Below are positions 1 through 9,655 of a DNA stretch of 64,000 nucleotides, piece after piece; position 1 is the stretch's first letter, and every line of letters starts with the position of its first letter. Position numbers and translations under genes: made by a program. Origin of the DNA: Capsicum annuum (lineage: Eukaryota; Streptophyta; Magnoliopsida; Solanales; Solanaceae); assembly GCF_002878395.1 (NCBI RefSeq), contig NW_025856392.1, positions 211,718 to 275,717 on the forward strand, read 5' to 3'. Below the pieces are notes generated by a model. It saw nothing but the letters and a program-made list of their open reading frames with translations. It was not told the origin of the DNA and ran no database searches.

Positions 1-1072
1 CTCATCAATACGGGAACAAAGGCACCCATATTGTATTTTCATACTTTTAGTCCAAACTTATGTAAAAATCTCATGTAGGACCTGCTTGCAGAATCACACT
101 TTTAAAATTATCAATGCGTCTCTCTATGTTAAAGCAATATTTACCCTTCACAATGGGTAAATTTTGAGCTAAAAAACGCAAATATCAACTCATGAATAAC
201 CTAGGGATTTAGGGAATGTAATGATCCTCCAAGTTATTATCTGTATCTTTTTTTATTTTTGTTATTTAAATCTTTCTTATAGCTACAACCTCTTTGGATT
301 TATTTAAAATACTGCATATACAAAAACCTATGCTAACCTAAAAAATTTGATGTTTTAAACTTAGATGTATAGTCAAAATATCTATCTGAGGTCATTTTAA
401 TTAAAAGTGGGTCCTAAACCATGTTGTATTTTTCTTAATTTTTAGCCAATAGCCCAAAATGAGACCAGAATACTTCGGACCCAAGCCAATGGTCTTTCTA
501 GTCTAAAATCAACTTTCTAGAGCTTTTGGAATAGTTAAAATTGGCATATGAGATTGTTTGACTGATCTTTTTACTTGATTCCCAAATTTTAACAGTCGAG
601 ACGTAAAAACAAAAAATTGGCTCTAAAAACAAAGAAAGTGCCCGTTAATGAAACCATCAGCTCTAGAAAGTCATTAATTACTTGTTGTAGCTAGTGGACA
701 TCATTGACGCTGAGATTGTGCTAACTTTAGTTTGGAGATAGGATGAGCTCTTTGAGTTAGAGTTTCCCTTATTCCTACGATTATATATTTCTAGTCTTTC
801 ACTATTCAAGATGGATTTGTATTTGACTATTTAAAATTTATGTTCTATTTGTTAGTTGCTCCATGTACCGGTACTACTATTTCATGGGATAGTCATTGAT
901 GCTTTATTTATCTTTTAGAATATTATTATTGTATGTCTTTACATGAAAATTTCCAGCTTTATGCCTTTCTCCACTAAATTATCCCATTGCTTATTGCTTT
1001 GGGATACGATTCAACTTACCTACTAGTGGGATAAAGTAGGTGCCATCATGACTCATAAAATGGGTCATGACA
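1..1072 (+). repeat. 3' part of a Ty3/gypsy LTR
   Basis: The segment ends in GGGTCATGACA and is followed within four bases by a methionine-tRNA primer site, which fixes it as the downstream end of a plus-strand LTR. The LTR start lies outside the window or is obscured. Bases 120-220 and 400-600 resemble 62510-62600 and 63170-63320 in the same orientation, so the same LTR family occurs at both ends of the window. The end also resembles 22815-22883. No gene is visible in it. Confidence 0.6.
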
Positions 1073-1075
1073 AAT

Positions 1076-1087
1076 TAGTATTAGAGC
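1076..1087 (+). other. primer-binding site (tRNA-Met), mutated
   Basis: TAGTATTAGAGC differs at two positions from the common plant retrotransposon primer site TGGTATCAGAGC. It lies three bases after the LTR end at 1072, the expected position for priming minus-strand DNA synthesis. Confidence 0.65.
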
Positions 1088-1278
1088 ACTAGATTCACTA
1101 GTATTGTTGGTACAAGAGCAAGTGTCTAGTAGTGTCTCGTGGATTGGAATGATGATGTCTATTTTTTATCTTCCAGAGGCTATAAAACATTCTCTGGAGA
1201 TCCTCACTTATTTCACTCATTTGGTTCTATGTTTCTGAGTTGGTTTATAAATATTTATTTGGTTTTACGCTTTTACAA

Positions 1279-1647
1279 ATGGCTAGGACACGTCCTACCA
1301 CTACATGAGATAAGGACCCCGGTCCAGCACTTGGGTATTCGATCATAGTTTGTGGATGAACTAGAGGTTGAGGACGACCTAGAGACATAACCCCATTTCG
1401 GGACCAAGATAGGGGGCCTTTCTCAGACCCTATTTCTGCTATCGATCTTGAGATTCCTCCTCCCCGCCAGTTGTCGTCCAAGGACCAGTGTAGGATCTAT
1501 GGGGATTTATTTCCTCTTCACTACTTAGGAAATCAATAGTTCAACTTTTGGGATTGGTTAGAGGTGCACCATCTGATGGTGCACTGTCTAAGGATTAGTG
1601 TTGTACCAAAGGGAGGCACATCCAGTAGCTGCGACTTATAGAGTTGA
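1279..1647 (+). pseudogene. gag N-terminal fragment of a gypsy element
   Basis: An ATG at 1279 begins MARTRPTTT followed by a stop. It sits about 190 bases after the primer site, which is the usual start of gag in nightshade chromoviruses. After the stop the sequence stays rich in Pro, Arg and Asp codons, as in the disordered gag N-terminus, and is cut off at 1648 where an LTR end in the other orientation begins. Only the first ~120 codons survive. There is no capsid core or zinc knuckle, and the fragment cannot encode a working protein. The assignment rests on position and composition and is moderately secure. Confidence 0.45.
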
Positions 1648-2207
1648 TGTCACGACCTAAATCAGGGCCTAGTCATGATAGGTATCTTAACCCCACCATT
1701 GACTGGAGACCACAACAAATCCACAGGAGTACTCAACCACCTAACGATGTATAATAGTTATTGAAATACCTTCGGACCCTACATCACGAAATAATGTAGT
1801 GTCCATAGATACTCTATGGGATAAACACTGGCATATATCTTTGGGAAAGTGATAAAATAATGCCAATGCCATAAACTAATCAAAACTATATTGTCACGAC
1901 CCGAACCAGGGCCTTGACATGACAGTTATTTGAAGTCCACCAAGGACTAGAAACCAACCCCTTTACCCTTGTCAATAAAAGCGCAACAGAACTAGCAGCG
2001 AATGAATTCCGAACATATAACAAGATCAAATTGAGTTCAAAACATATAACAAGATAGGTAACTTAACAAACTTAGAAAAGAATCTATGAATTTCAACAAC
2101 CATCCCAATCTATAGTAATCCACAAACCTCGAAGAAAGCAACATCAATTTAAGTCTGGACATGCCCTCGATGATATCCAAATATATATTTAAGTCTGGAC
2201 ATACCCC
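1648..2207 (-). repeat. two LTR ends in minus orientation
   Basis: TGTCACGACC-type termini occur at 1648 and 1892. Each is the reverse complement of the GGTCGTGACA end of nightshade gypsy LTRs, as at 31779. The stretch after 1892 follows the same order of words as 31900-32060. An imperfect direct duplication with a 40-base period (ATTTAAGTCTGGACAT...) lies at 2147-2173 and 2187-2213. No gene is present. Confidence 0.5.
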
Positions 2208-2372
2208 CGATAGCTCTAAACAACATAGGCTTTGATACCAATTATGAGAATGTGCGGATAAATCGGGTAACTTAAATAGATCCATTAGAGCTATAATAGA
2301 TCTATTTAAGTTACCCGATTTATCCGCACCTCCTATAATTGGTATCAACGCCTATGTTGTTTAGAGCTATCG
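2208..2372. repeat. inverted repeat, 75-base arms, 16-base loop
   Basis: The arm at 2208-2282 is the near-exact reverse complement of 2299-2372, with only a few mismatches clustered around 2238-2252. The loop is 2283-2298. Each arm contains a TTGGTATCAA-type word resembling a tRNA-Met primer site, on opposite strands. The repeat abuts the left edge of the pararetrovirus insertion. Confidence 0.9.
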
Positions 2373-2647
2373 AAAGTAATATATATTTGAATTTATTTTA
2401 TTAATTCATTATTTATGATAAAATTAGATTTAGATATCCACCAAAATATTATAAATATTGTTTAGATGAATAACGTACAAAAATTACAAAAATTTAAAGA
2501 ATTAAAATAAATAATATCTGAAAACATAAAGAATTAAAAATAAGGATAAAGACTACAGTATAACATAATTGTCGGAGTTAGTAAAAATTCAATAAATGCA
2601 CAAAAAGAAGAAATATCAAATTTAGAATCAACAATAGATAGTCCAGA

Positions 2648-2666
2648 ATATATATATACCTACATA

Positions 2667-2701
<35 letters not shown>
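2648..2701. repeat. TA dinucleotide microsatellite inside the viral insertion
   Basis: An almost pure TA tract interrupted at 2659-2671. It lies between viral-like sequence on the left (2470-2640) and the coiled-coil ORF on the right (from 2730). Confidence 0.9.
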
Positions 2702-2703
<2 letters not shown>

Positions 2704-2729
2704 ACATAACCTATGTACATTTAAATAAA

Positions 2730-3361
2730 ATGAACAAAGAAGAATTTATAATATACAAAAAAATATTTAAAAATCACGAAGGATTAAAAATAAAAATAGT
2801 ATTCTCTAATTTAGGAAGAAGATATAAGAAAATAGATGAACATTTATATTTTATGCTAGAAAAAGAAAAATTAAAATTAGAAGATAAGTTGGCAGTCATG
2901 GTAAGAATAGAAAGTGAAAACGAAAAGACAGACAGAAAAAAGAAAATAAATAAAATAAAACACAAACCATAGAAGAAATACGAAAAATAGAAGAAACTAA
3001 AAACAATAGGATTGCTGAATTAGAAAAAAATCAACAAATGCTAAAAGATTTGTATGAAAAAAGACAGAAAGAAAAAGAAGAAAAAGATAAAGAACAAAAA
3101 TTATTAAAAGAGATAAATCCATTTAAAGAAAAATAAAAAATAAAAAATAAAGAACTAGAAACTAGTGAATTAGAAATAAATACAATAGATGTTGAAGAAA
3201 CAAATAATTATGATTCGGAAGATAGTGAAACATATACAAAAATTGTAGAAAACATAGGAAACTAGAAATTAACGAAAAACAAGAAGTAATTAATAAAGAA
3301 AATCTAGAACTAATAAATACAAAAGTAAATACTCTAGATAAAAATATAATACCTACTTCAT
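2730..3361 (+). pseudogene. viral Lys/Glu-rich coiled-coil region upstream of the coat protein
   Basis: An ORF of 80 residues opens at 2730 (MNKEEFIIYKK...) and the same composition continues with frame changes and stops to about 3360. Long runs of Glu, Lys, Leu and Asn with heptad-like spacing suggest a coiled coil, for example around 2990-3120. An acidic stretch follows at 3160-3260. In caulimovirids such regions belong to a virion-associated protein or to the N-terminal part of the capsid precursor. Here it lies directly before the coat-protein core, so either reading is possible. In-frame stops occur near 2970, 3136 and 3265. Function is inferred from position only. Confidence 0.5.
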
Positions 3362-4490
3362 CATAAATAAGAAAACCAGCATATAATTACAAAAGTAAGT
3401 TTAAAAGATATAATCCAAAGGATGAATATAATAAATGGACAACAAAACAAATAATTAATTATAACTTTTTAGATTTAGACTGTGTAATAGACACAAATAA
3501 AATAATACAACTATGGGTAGGATATATGTCAAAACAATTATTAGATAATAAAATAGATACAACAAATACACCAGAATATATAGAAAAAACATTAATAGGA
3601 ACAGTAAAATTATGGTTTTTAAACCTAGCCGAAGCAAGAAAAAAAGTATTAAGATCTGATAACAAAACAAAAGGACCATCAACAACTACTAAAATACTAC
3701 CAACAGAAATATTGAAAAAAATATGAAATAGCTATAAGAGATGAATTTAGCAATATGACAACAGAAGAAGAGCAAAATAAAGAAAAAGATATAAATAGAA
3801 ATTTAATGTTAAAACTAGCAATATGTAATATGTGTTATATAGATGAGTATACGTGCGCATTTAAAGAATATTATTATAAAGGAACATGTAATATAGAAGA
3901 AATTAAAAAAATAAGAAGATTATATTTTAGTAAATTACCTGAACCATTTAGTTCAAAAATAATAAAGAGTAGGGATGAAGCAAAAATAGTAGATACCCTA
4001 GGAGCAAGAATAAAATTATGGTATAGAAATCTATGTGAAAAATATAGAGAAGAAATAAAAATGGAAAAGACATTAATAAGAAATTTAACATGTTGCAAAG
4101 ATAAAATAGCAATTCAATTTGGATGTGAAGAAAGATATTATAAGAAAAGAAAAAGACATAAGAAATATAAGAAATACAAGAAATCAAAATATAAGTATAA
4201 GAAACCAAGAAAAATATATTATGTAAAAAATTATAAACATAAAAGAGCATATAGGAAAAAAGAAATCTATAAAAAAATATACTTGTTATAATTGTGGAAA
4301 ACTAGGACATTTAGCTAGAGATTGTAGATTACCAAAAAACCCAAAAAAGAAACAAATATCAAAAGTAAAAATCGAAAATACAGAATATATATAGATAGAT
4401 TATATAGATTATGAATTAGAAAGTGAAGATAGTATATATGAAATTTCGGAGAATGAAACAAATAATGAAGTAGATAGTGAATTAGATTAA
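3362..4490 (+). pseudogene. viral coat protein (capsid) pseudogene with CCHC knuckle
   Basis: The capsid packages viral DNA and its basic, zinc-binding tail contacts nucleic acid. The core is read in one frame at 3526-3726 and in the next at about 3725-4291, with the break in an A-run near 3714-3720. A very basic Lys/Arg/Tyr tract occupies 4135-4265. A second frame break at the A7 run 4271-4277 precedes an intact zinc knuckle CYNCGKLGHLARDC (C-x2-C-x4-H-x4-C) at 4284-4325. An acidic tail rich in Glu, Asp and Ser ends at the TAA at 4488. A further stop lies at about 4392. Core, basic tract, knuckle and acidic tail in this order are typical of caulimovirid capsids, so the assignment is strong despite the breaks. 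Confidence 0.75.
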
Positions 4491-4494
4491 TCAA

Positions 4495-5351
4495 ATGACT
4501 GAAGAAGATATAAAAATGAACCAAATAACTGAAGAAGATATAAAAATAATAACAAAGAGAATATATTTAAATGAAGAAGGAACAAATCAAAAAATAATAT
4601 TTGATAGTCATATATTTTACGAAATAAAAGGAAAAAAGTTAGACTTAAGTGTAGAAAAAATATTTAAATTACCAACAATAAAAAATATATTTAGTAGAAA
4701 AAGGGAACAATACTATGTAGCAAGCCAAAAGGAACATGGAATAGACTGTAGATATGCAAAAGGAAGATCTAGTATACCACTAGTAACAAAAAGAATAATT
4801 AATAAAGAAATAAAAGATATAAAAAGTAAAGACCCAATAAAATATGTACACCTTGGAGGAACAAAGATATTAATAAAAGCATGTTTTAGAGAGGGAATAG
4901 ATACACCAATAGAATTATATTTAGAAGATGATAGAATTATAAAAACTATAGAAAAAGTATAATAACTACCACAAAAGGAAATTTAATATACTAGAATTTT
5001 TAATTTATAATAAGTGTGAAATATTCGGTAGCAATAACAAATAAAAATATAGATAAATCATTAGTATTATATTGGAAAATATAAAGAATAGAACTAACCC
5101 CAGGAAGTAAAATATTTACAGCAAGATGTAAAAATCTATATGTATTAACAACAAAACATAAAATAACAGGAAAAAATAAAATTAATAAAATACAAATAGA
5201 AATTCCTTTTGAACAATTTGTGAAAACAATTGATAATAATGATTATAGTTACAAAGATATAGACATAGAAGAACATTTAGAAATAATAAATGATAGAATA
5301 AGCACAACAAAAAGAATAGCTCATGAAAAACCAGAACCATCAAGCTCATAA
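4495..5351 (+). pseudogene. viral movement protein (30K superfamily) pseudogene
   Basis: The movement protein opens plasmodesmata for cell-to-cell spread. The start ATG at 4495 lies four bases after the coat-protein stop, a compact viral spacing. The first 155 residues are open to 4962. A stretch near residues 118-150 (HLGGTKILIKACFREGIDTP) followed by an Asp-rich segment matches the conserved centre of the 30K family. Reading then breaks, and the C-terminal half continues in other frames with stops, through a stretch ending in PEPSSS before the TAA at 5349. The N-terminus contains a tandem copy of TEEDIK encoded at 4496-4517 and 4526-4547. This copy cannot make a full-length protein. Family assignment is by motif and gene order. 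Confidence 0.7.
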
Positions 5352-6905
5352 AAAAGAACAAGTTATGAAACAATTTCAATAGTTAATTCAAACCAATATT
5401 ACATAACCGGAACAATAAATGAAAAATAATATTTAATACTCTTAAACACATGACAAGAAGAAAAATATATAGCACAACATCTAGTAAAAAGTGAAGAAAT
5501 AAAATCTAATAGATAAGGTAGAAATAATAAAGAAAAAGTTAAGACAATTATATAGTGAAGATCCATTAAAAGGATGAGAAAAACATAAAACTACTATAAA
5601 AATTGAATTAATAGATAAAAATAGCATAATAACTCAAAAATCATTAACATATAATTTTGACGATTTAAAAGAATTTAAAATGCATATAGATGAATTATTA
5701 GAAAAACAATATATACAAAAAAAGTAATAGTAAACACAATAGCCCAACATTTATAGTAAATAAACATAGTGAACAAAAAAGAGGAAAAAGTAGAATGGTT
5801 ATTGACTATAGAAATTTAAATGCAAAAACTATGACATATAATTATCCAATACCAAATCAGATATTAAAAATAAGAAAAATACAAGGATATAAATACTTTA
5901 GTAAATTTGACTGTAAATTCGAATTTTAGCACTTAAAGTTAGATGAAGATTCTAAGGAATTAACCGCATTTACGGTACCACAAGGATTTTATGAGTGGAA
6001 CGTATTACCATTTGGATATAAAAATGCACCAGGGAGATATCAATATTTTATGAATAGTTATTTTAAACAATTACCTAATTGTATAGTATACATAGATGAT
6101 AGACTACTATATACAAAAACTAAAGAAGAATATTTAAAATTACTAGAACAATTTACAGATATAATAGAGAAATCAAGAATTAGTTTAAGCAAAAAGAAAG
6201 TTGAAATTATGAAAAACCAGATAGAATTTTTAGGGATATAAATAGATAAAAGTGGAGTAAAAATGCAACAACATATAGTACAAAAAATAATAATTTCAAA
6301 AGAAGAATTAGATACAAAAAAAAATTACAATCATTTTTAGGATTAGTAAAGCAAGTAAGAGAATGTATACCAAAATTAGCAGAAAACCTAAAGCCTTTAC
6401 AGAAAATTTTAAAAAGGATGTAGAATATAGTTACAACGAGGAAGATAAAAAACAAGTTCAGAAAATAAAAATACTTTGTAAGGAATTACCAAAATTATAA
6501 TTCCCAGACGAAAATAAAAGATTTACATATATACTAGAAGTAGATGCAAGTGAACATAGTTATGGAGGAGTACTTAAATATAGGCACGGAAATGAAAAAA
6601 TAGAACATCGTTGTAGATATCATTCAGGAACATTTAATGAAACAGAAATAAAATGGAAAATAAATAGAAAAGAATTATGTTCATTATATAAATGTTTATT
6701 AACCTTTGAACCATATATTGTATATAAAAAATTTATTGTGAGAATAGATAATACCTAGGTTCGATGGTGGTTAATAAGAGAAATACAAAACTCAGTTACG
6801 ACGAAGGAAATTCGGAGATTAGTATTGAATATATTAAATTTTACATTTACGATTTAAGTAATAAAGACTAACAAGAATGTTATTGCAGATTATATATCAA
6901 GATAA
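5352..6905 (+). pseudogene. viral polymerase: aspartic protease, reverse transcriptase, RNase H
   Basis: The polyprotein would convert pregenomic RNA to DNA. Around 5420-5460 a protease active-site region is recognisable (LILLNT) but the catalytic Asp reads Asn and the next codons hold a stop. RT blocks run from about 5723 to 6420: the palm region near 5780-5830, a stop at 5927-5929, and an intact YIDD catalytic box at 6089-6100. A stop at 6239 and A-run frame breaks near 5716-5723 and 6316-6324 follow. RNase H begins near 6530 with a DASEHSYGG segment (first catalytic Asp) and runs to an ADYISR terminus at 6888-6905. There is no integrase, which separates it from the gypsy pol genes elsewhere in the window. 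Identification is firm, and the gene is dead. Confidence 0.85.
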
Positions 6906-6927
6906 AGCTACTCAAACTGATTTACAA

Positions 6928-8294
6928 ATGAAAGAAGCTGATGTCTAAGATATCCAAATAGACTTAATATTACAAGTGTTTGAACAAATTAAGTTATTAC
7001 AAGAATGAGTTATCACATTAACTACTGAAGTTACAAATGTAAAAGTGCAGGTTGAGCACTATAAAAATCAAGAAGCTATTAGCAAAGATACTGTGCAGGA
7101 AGAGCACACTAAAAACTAGACCTAGTAGGTGACTATGAGAAACACCTAAAAACTCAAATTACTAACGAAATTATAGTTACAGTTGCAGGCGTAAGTGATG
7201 TATCCAAGGCAAAGAATATAGTAACTCAAAATAAACCTGAACTACCAAAGAAAAAGAATTATAACCTCAACCAGATATTCTCAAAACAATATACACCAAA
7301 TATACAAAAACTAGAGTCATTTATACCTCCCCAGATATACACATATTTCGAATCACTCAATTAATAAAAGCAGACTTATAACCATATAACTCGTACATAT
7401 ATTGATAATATTTATACCTTACAAAAATTGTTAAATACAAAACCTATCCAGAGTGAAGAATTAGCAAAATAAAACAAAGGATATATTACTCAAAAATGTC
7501 AGAACTATAACAAACTTATTGTTTTTCCTGGCACCAGTGGAAACTTAATTTCTTCATGTTACTATTATGGACTATTATCTACAGTTTACACAATTACTAG
7601 AGAAGAGTTAACAAGAATTCTAGATATTCACAAAAAAATTATGGATTATAAAAGTATTACCAAGGGATATTTATTCTATGTCCATTTTTACTCAGCACTA
7701 GCAGAAATATTGTTTGATGAAATAAAATAGACAATTAGTGTTGTCAAGATAGGAATGACATGAGACTATATTATCCTTGATGAAATATGCAAAAAAGAAG
7801 AGATAACCAAAAATCAGATACCGAACTTCTACCGAAATAAGAGAGTTATTGGACTTAGCAGTATATTGACTAAAATAGAAAATAATTATATAAATCAAAA
7901 CCCAATTTGGATTTACTATAATAGAAATAAATTATTGGTTTACTCTACTTGTAAAAATATTAGAGAAAATGACAGAGAAGAGATAAGAAAATGGGTCATA
8001 ACGATCCTAAAACTAGAAGAGTTACTAGTCATAAGATCTATTACGAAATAAATTATTTCAGAAGAAGCTATGGATCAATTCTGTAAATAGGTTGGCCAAA
8101 GATACGATGAGTACGTATGCAGCAGATGTAGTGGTAGACACAACTTTATCCCAGATATGATGTTACAATAGCAAGAAGATAAGGATAATAGCTTGAAGAT
8201 ACACGACAAAAAGATAAGAAGATGGAGCAATAATAAGGAGACAAAAACATCAAAGAGAAGAAAGCGACATATGAAGAAAAAGCTAACTTTTTGA
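6928..8294 (+). pseudogene. viral transactivator/viroplasmin-like gene, degenerate
   Basis: This reading region begins at an ATG 22 bases after the pol stop. The first ~60 codons show heptad spacing (coiled coil, 6960-7090). A central globular region spans about 7490-8050, whose last 61 residues are open at 7866-8051. A C-terminal segment at 8106-8150 contains CSRCSGRH, a possible zinc-binding C-x2-C-x3-H motif, followed by a Lys/Arg-rich tail ending at TGA 8292-8294. Stops lie near 6946, 7728, 7762 and 8169. Caulimovirid transactivators sit at this map position after pol, form inclusion bodies and promote reinitiation of translation. I assign the name mainly by position, and the zinc-like tail is directly visible. 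Confidence 0.5.
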
Positions 8295-8504
8295 AATATG
8301 TAATACGTAAATCATGTGAACATTTAATAGCTTTACTATTTTTAGGATAGGATTTTTGACTTTTGGCACTTGCCATTAAATGAAAAGACATAGGACCATT
8401 ATTGGTTTTTATTAATTTTTAACTAGAAATAGTATATAGGTAACGTGTAAAGTTATATTAGGAATGATGTAAAGATATAAAAAGTTTACGCGTTTCCTTT
8501 AGGA

Positions 8505-8514
8505 TTATAAATAG
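8505..8514 (+). promoter_or_regulatory. TATA box of the viral pregenomic RNA promoter
   Basis: TTATAAATAG lies in the intergenic region after the last viral gene. It is followed by a leader-like stretch and a polyA signal about 64 bases on, the arrangement of caulimovirid full-length-RNA promoters, in which the polyA signal lies just downstream of the start site and is bypassed on first passage. Confidence 0.65.
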
Positions 8515-8577
8515 CAGAGCATTTGCTCAATTAGAGGACAGACTTTCATATATTGAAAGCAAGCCTCCTCTTTTATA

Positions 8578-8583
8578 AATAAA
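8578..8583 (+). terminator. polyadenylation signal AATAAA (viral)
   Basis: AATAAA follows a CT-rich run (GCCTCCTCTTTTATAAATAA) about 64 bases after the TATA box. This would give a terminally redundant pregenomic RNA, as in other plant pararetroviruses. Confidence 0.6.
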
Positions 8584-9258
8584 AAACTTTTGAATATCTA
8601 ATAAAAAATAAATATATTTCCAACGAAAAGCTATGGATAAACAAAGCCCAGAATTATCAAACCTACCAAAACAGGTATATTTATTTACGATTATGAATAG
8701 CTAAATTCATAAATTTTTGACAATCATGATATGATAAAATAAGTTGATGATAGTTACTTTATAGTAGAATTATTCAAAAAATAGCATGTTAAGAAGTTTA
8801 TTAGCGAAGTGGAAAATAAGAAAAATCCCTAAGATTTATGCCATCCTAAACGTGAAACGGTGAGGCAAGAAAGCCATGATAGGGAGTAGCCAGAGTAGAG
8901 GCATTGTTTAAGGGGAAAATATCCAGATTATCATGCTAATAGTGACTGAAGAACATGTTATTTAAGAATAATCTAGTATATAGTAATCTAAAATGACCAT
9001 ATTTTGTTATGTGTATGATTGAAGGGAATATTTTGAAAAAAGCATCATATGAAAAATGAATACTTATTTATTTGGCGAAATGGTAAATAAATTTAAAATA
9101 CTTGTTTTGTATGTACTTAAGGATATATAAATTGTAGATATAAGAAAAATCATATTGAAAAAAATATTTGACAAATATTTTATGACTAGAATAAATTACA
9201 TACCTCACCTACCTACTTATTCTTATAAATACTTACATACCAAACCTACACATCAACA
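8584..9258 (+). other. viral leader region
   Basis: About 670 bases lie between the polyA signal and the first ORF. They contain many short stops and no long ORF, as expected of the structured leader of pregenomic RNA. I could not find an intact tRNA-Met primer site in it. Confidence 0.45.
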
Positions 9259-9655
9259 ATGATAAATTACGTATATTTAGAATATTGGAAAATGGATATG
9301 AAAAATAGACAATTAATAGAAAAACTAATGAAACCAAATTTAGACGAATTTATGAGAACTAAAGATATAAAATATATAAAATTCCTTAATGAAAATATAG
9401 ATAAATTATTAAGATTAAAACAAAAAACTAATAAATACTATGATAAAGCAATTAATTACTAGAATCCAATTCCAAGTTATCCAAGTTATTTGTAGAAACC
9501 TAACCTTAATATGCATAATATGACAAGATATATATCTGATGAAACTAAGATACTAGTTTTATATATCACAAAAGACTTAGAATTAGAAGACATAAAAAAA
9601 ATAATATAGGAAAAAATATTTGATTATGAAGATAAGTTACTAAGTACTAATCATT
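9259..9655 (+). pseudogene. viral ORF1 N-terminal part, cut by the insertion edge
   Basis: An ORF of 67 residues starts at 9259 (MINYVYLEYWKMDMK...), continues past a stop at 9460 with the same Lys/Ile/Leu/Asp-rich composition, and a second stop lies near 9607. Viral-like sequence ends around 9655 where LTR-type sequence begins. It follows the leader, so it is the first ORF of the genome. Its continuation would be the sequence at 2380-2720 at the other end of the insertion, which makes the copy circularly permuted. The function of this ORF in solendoviruses is not known to me. Confidence 0.5.

Larger units (their letters stand above)
2380..9655 (+). mobile_element. endogenous pararetrovirus (Caulimoviridae, solendovirus-like), degenerate
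   Basis: The block is far more AT-rich than its flanks and encodes, on one strand, Lys/Ile/Asn/Glu-rich proteins in caulimovirid order: coiled-coil and coat protein with a CCHC knuckle, 30K-type movement protein, aspartic protease-RT-RNase H, then a transactivator-like protein, followed by a TATA box, polyA signal and leader. No integrase is present, as expected for this family. The copy starts and stops within the ORF1 region, so about 7.3 kb represents roughly one genome opened inside ORF1. All genes carry stops and frameshifts. Gene order, composition and the nightshade context favour a solendovirus such as tobacco vein clearing virus or its tomato relative. The genus is an inference and the family is fairly secure. 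Confidence 0.8.

Noticed and set aside
3455..5379. Minus-strand ORFs rich in Ile, Leu, Phe and Tyr across the viral block
   Set aside because: They are antisense shadows of Lys/Asn/Ile-rich viral genes. The apparent membrane-protein composition comes from the AT-rich complement.
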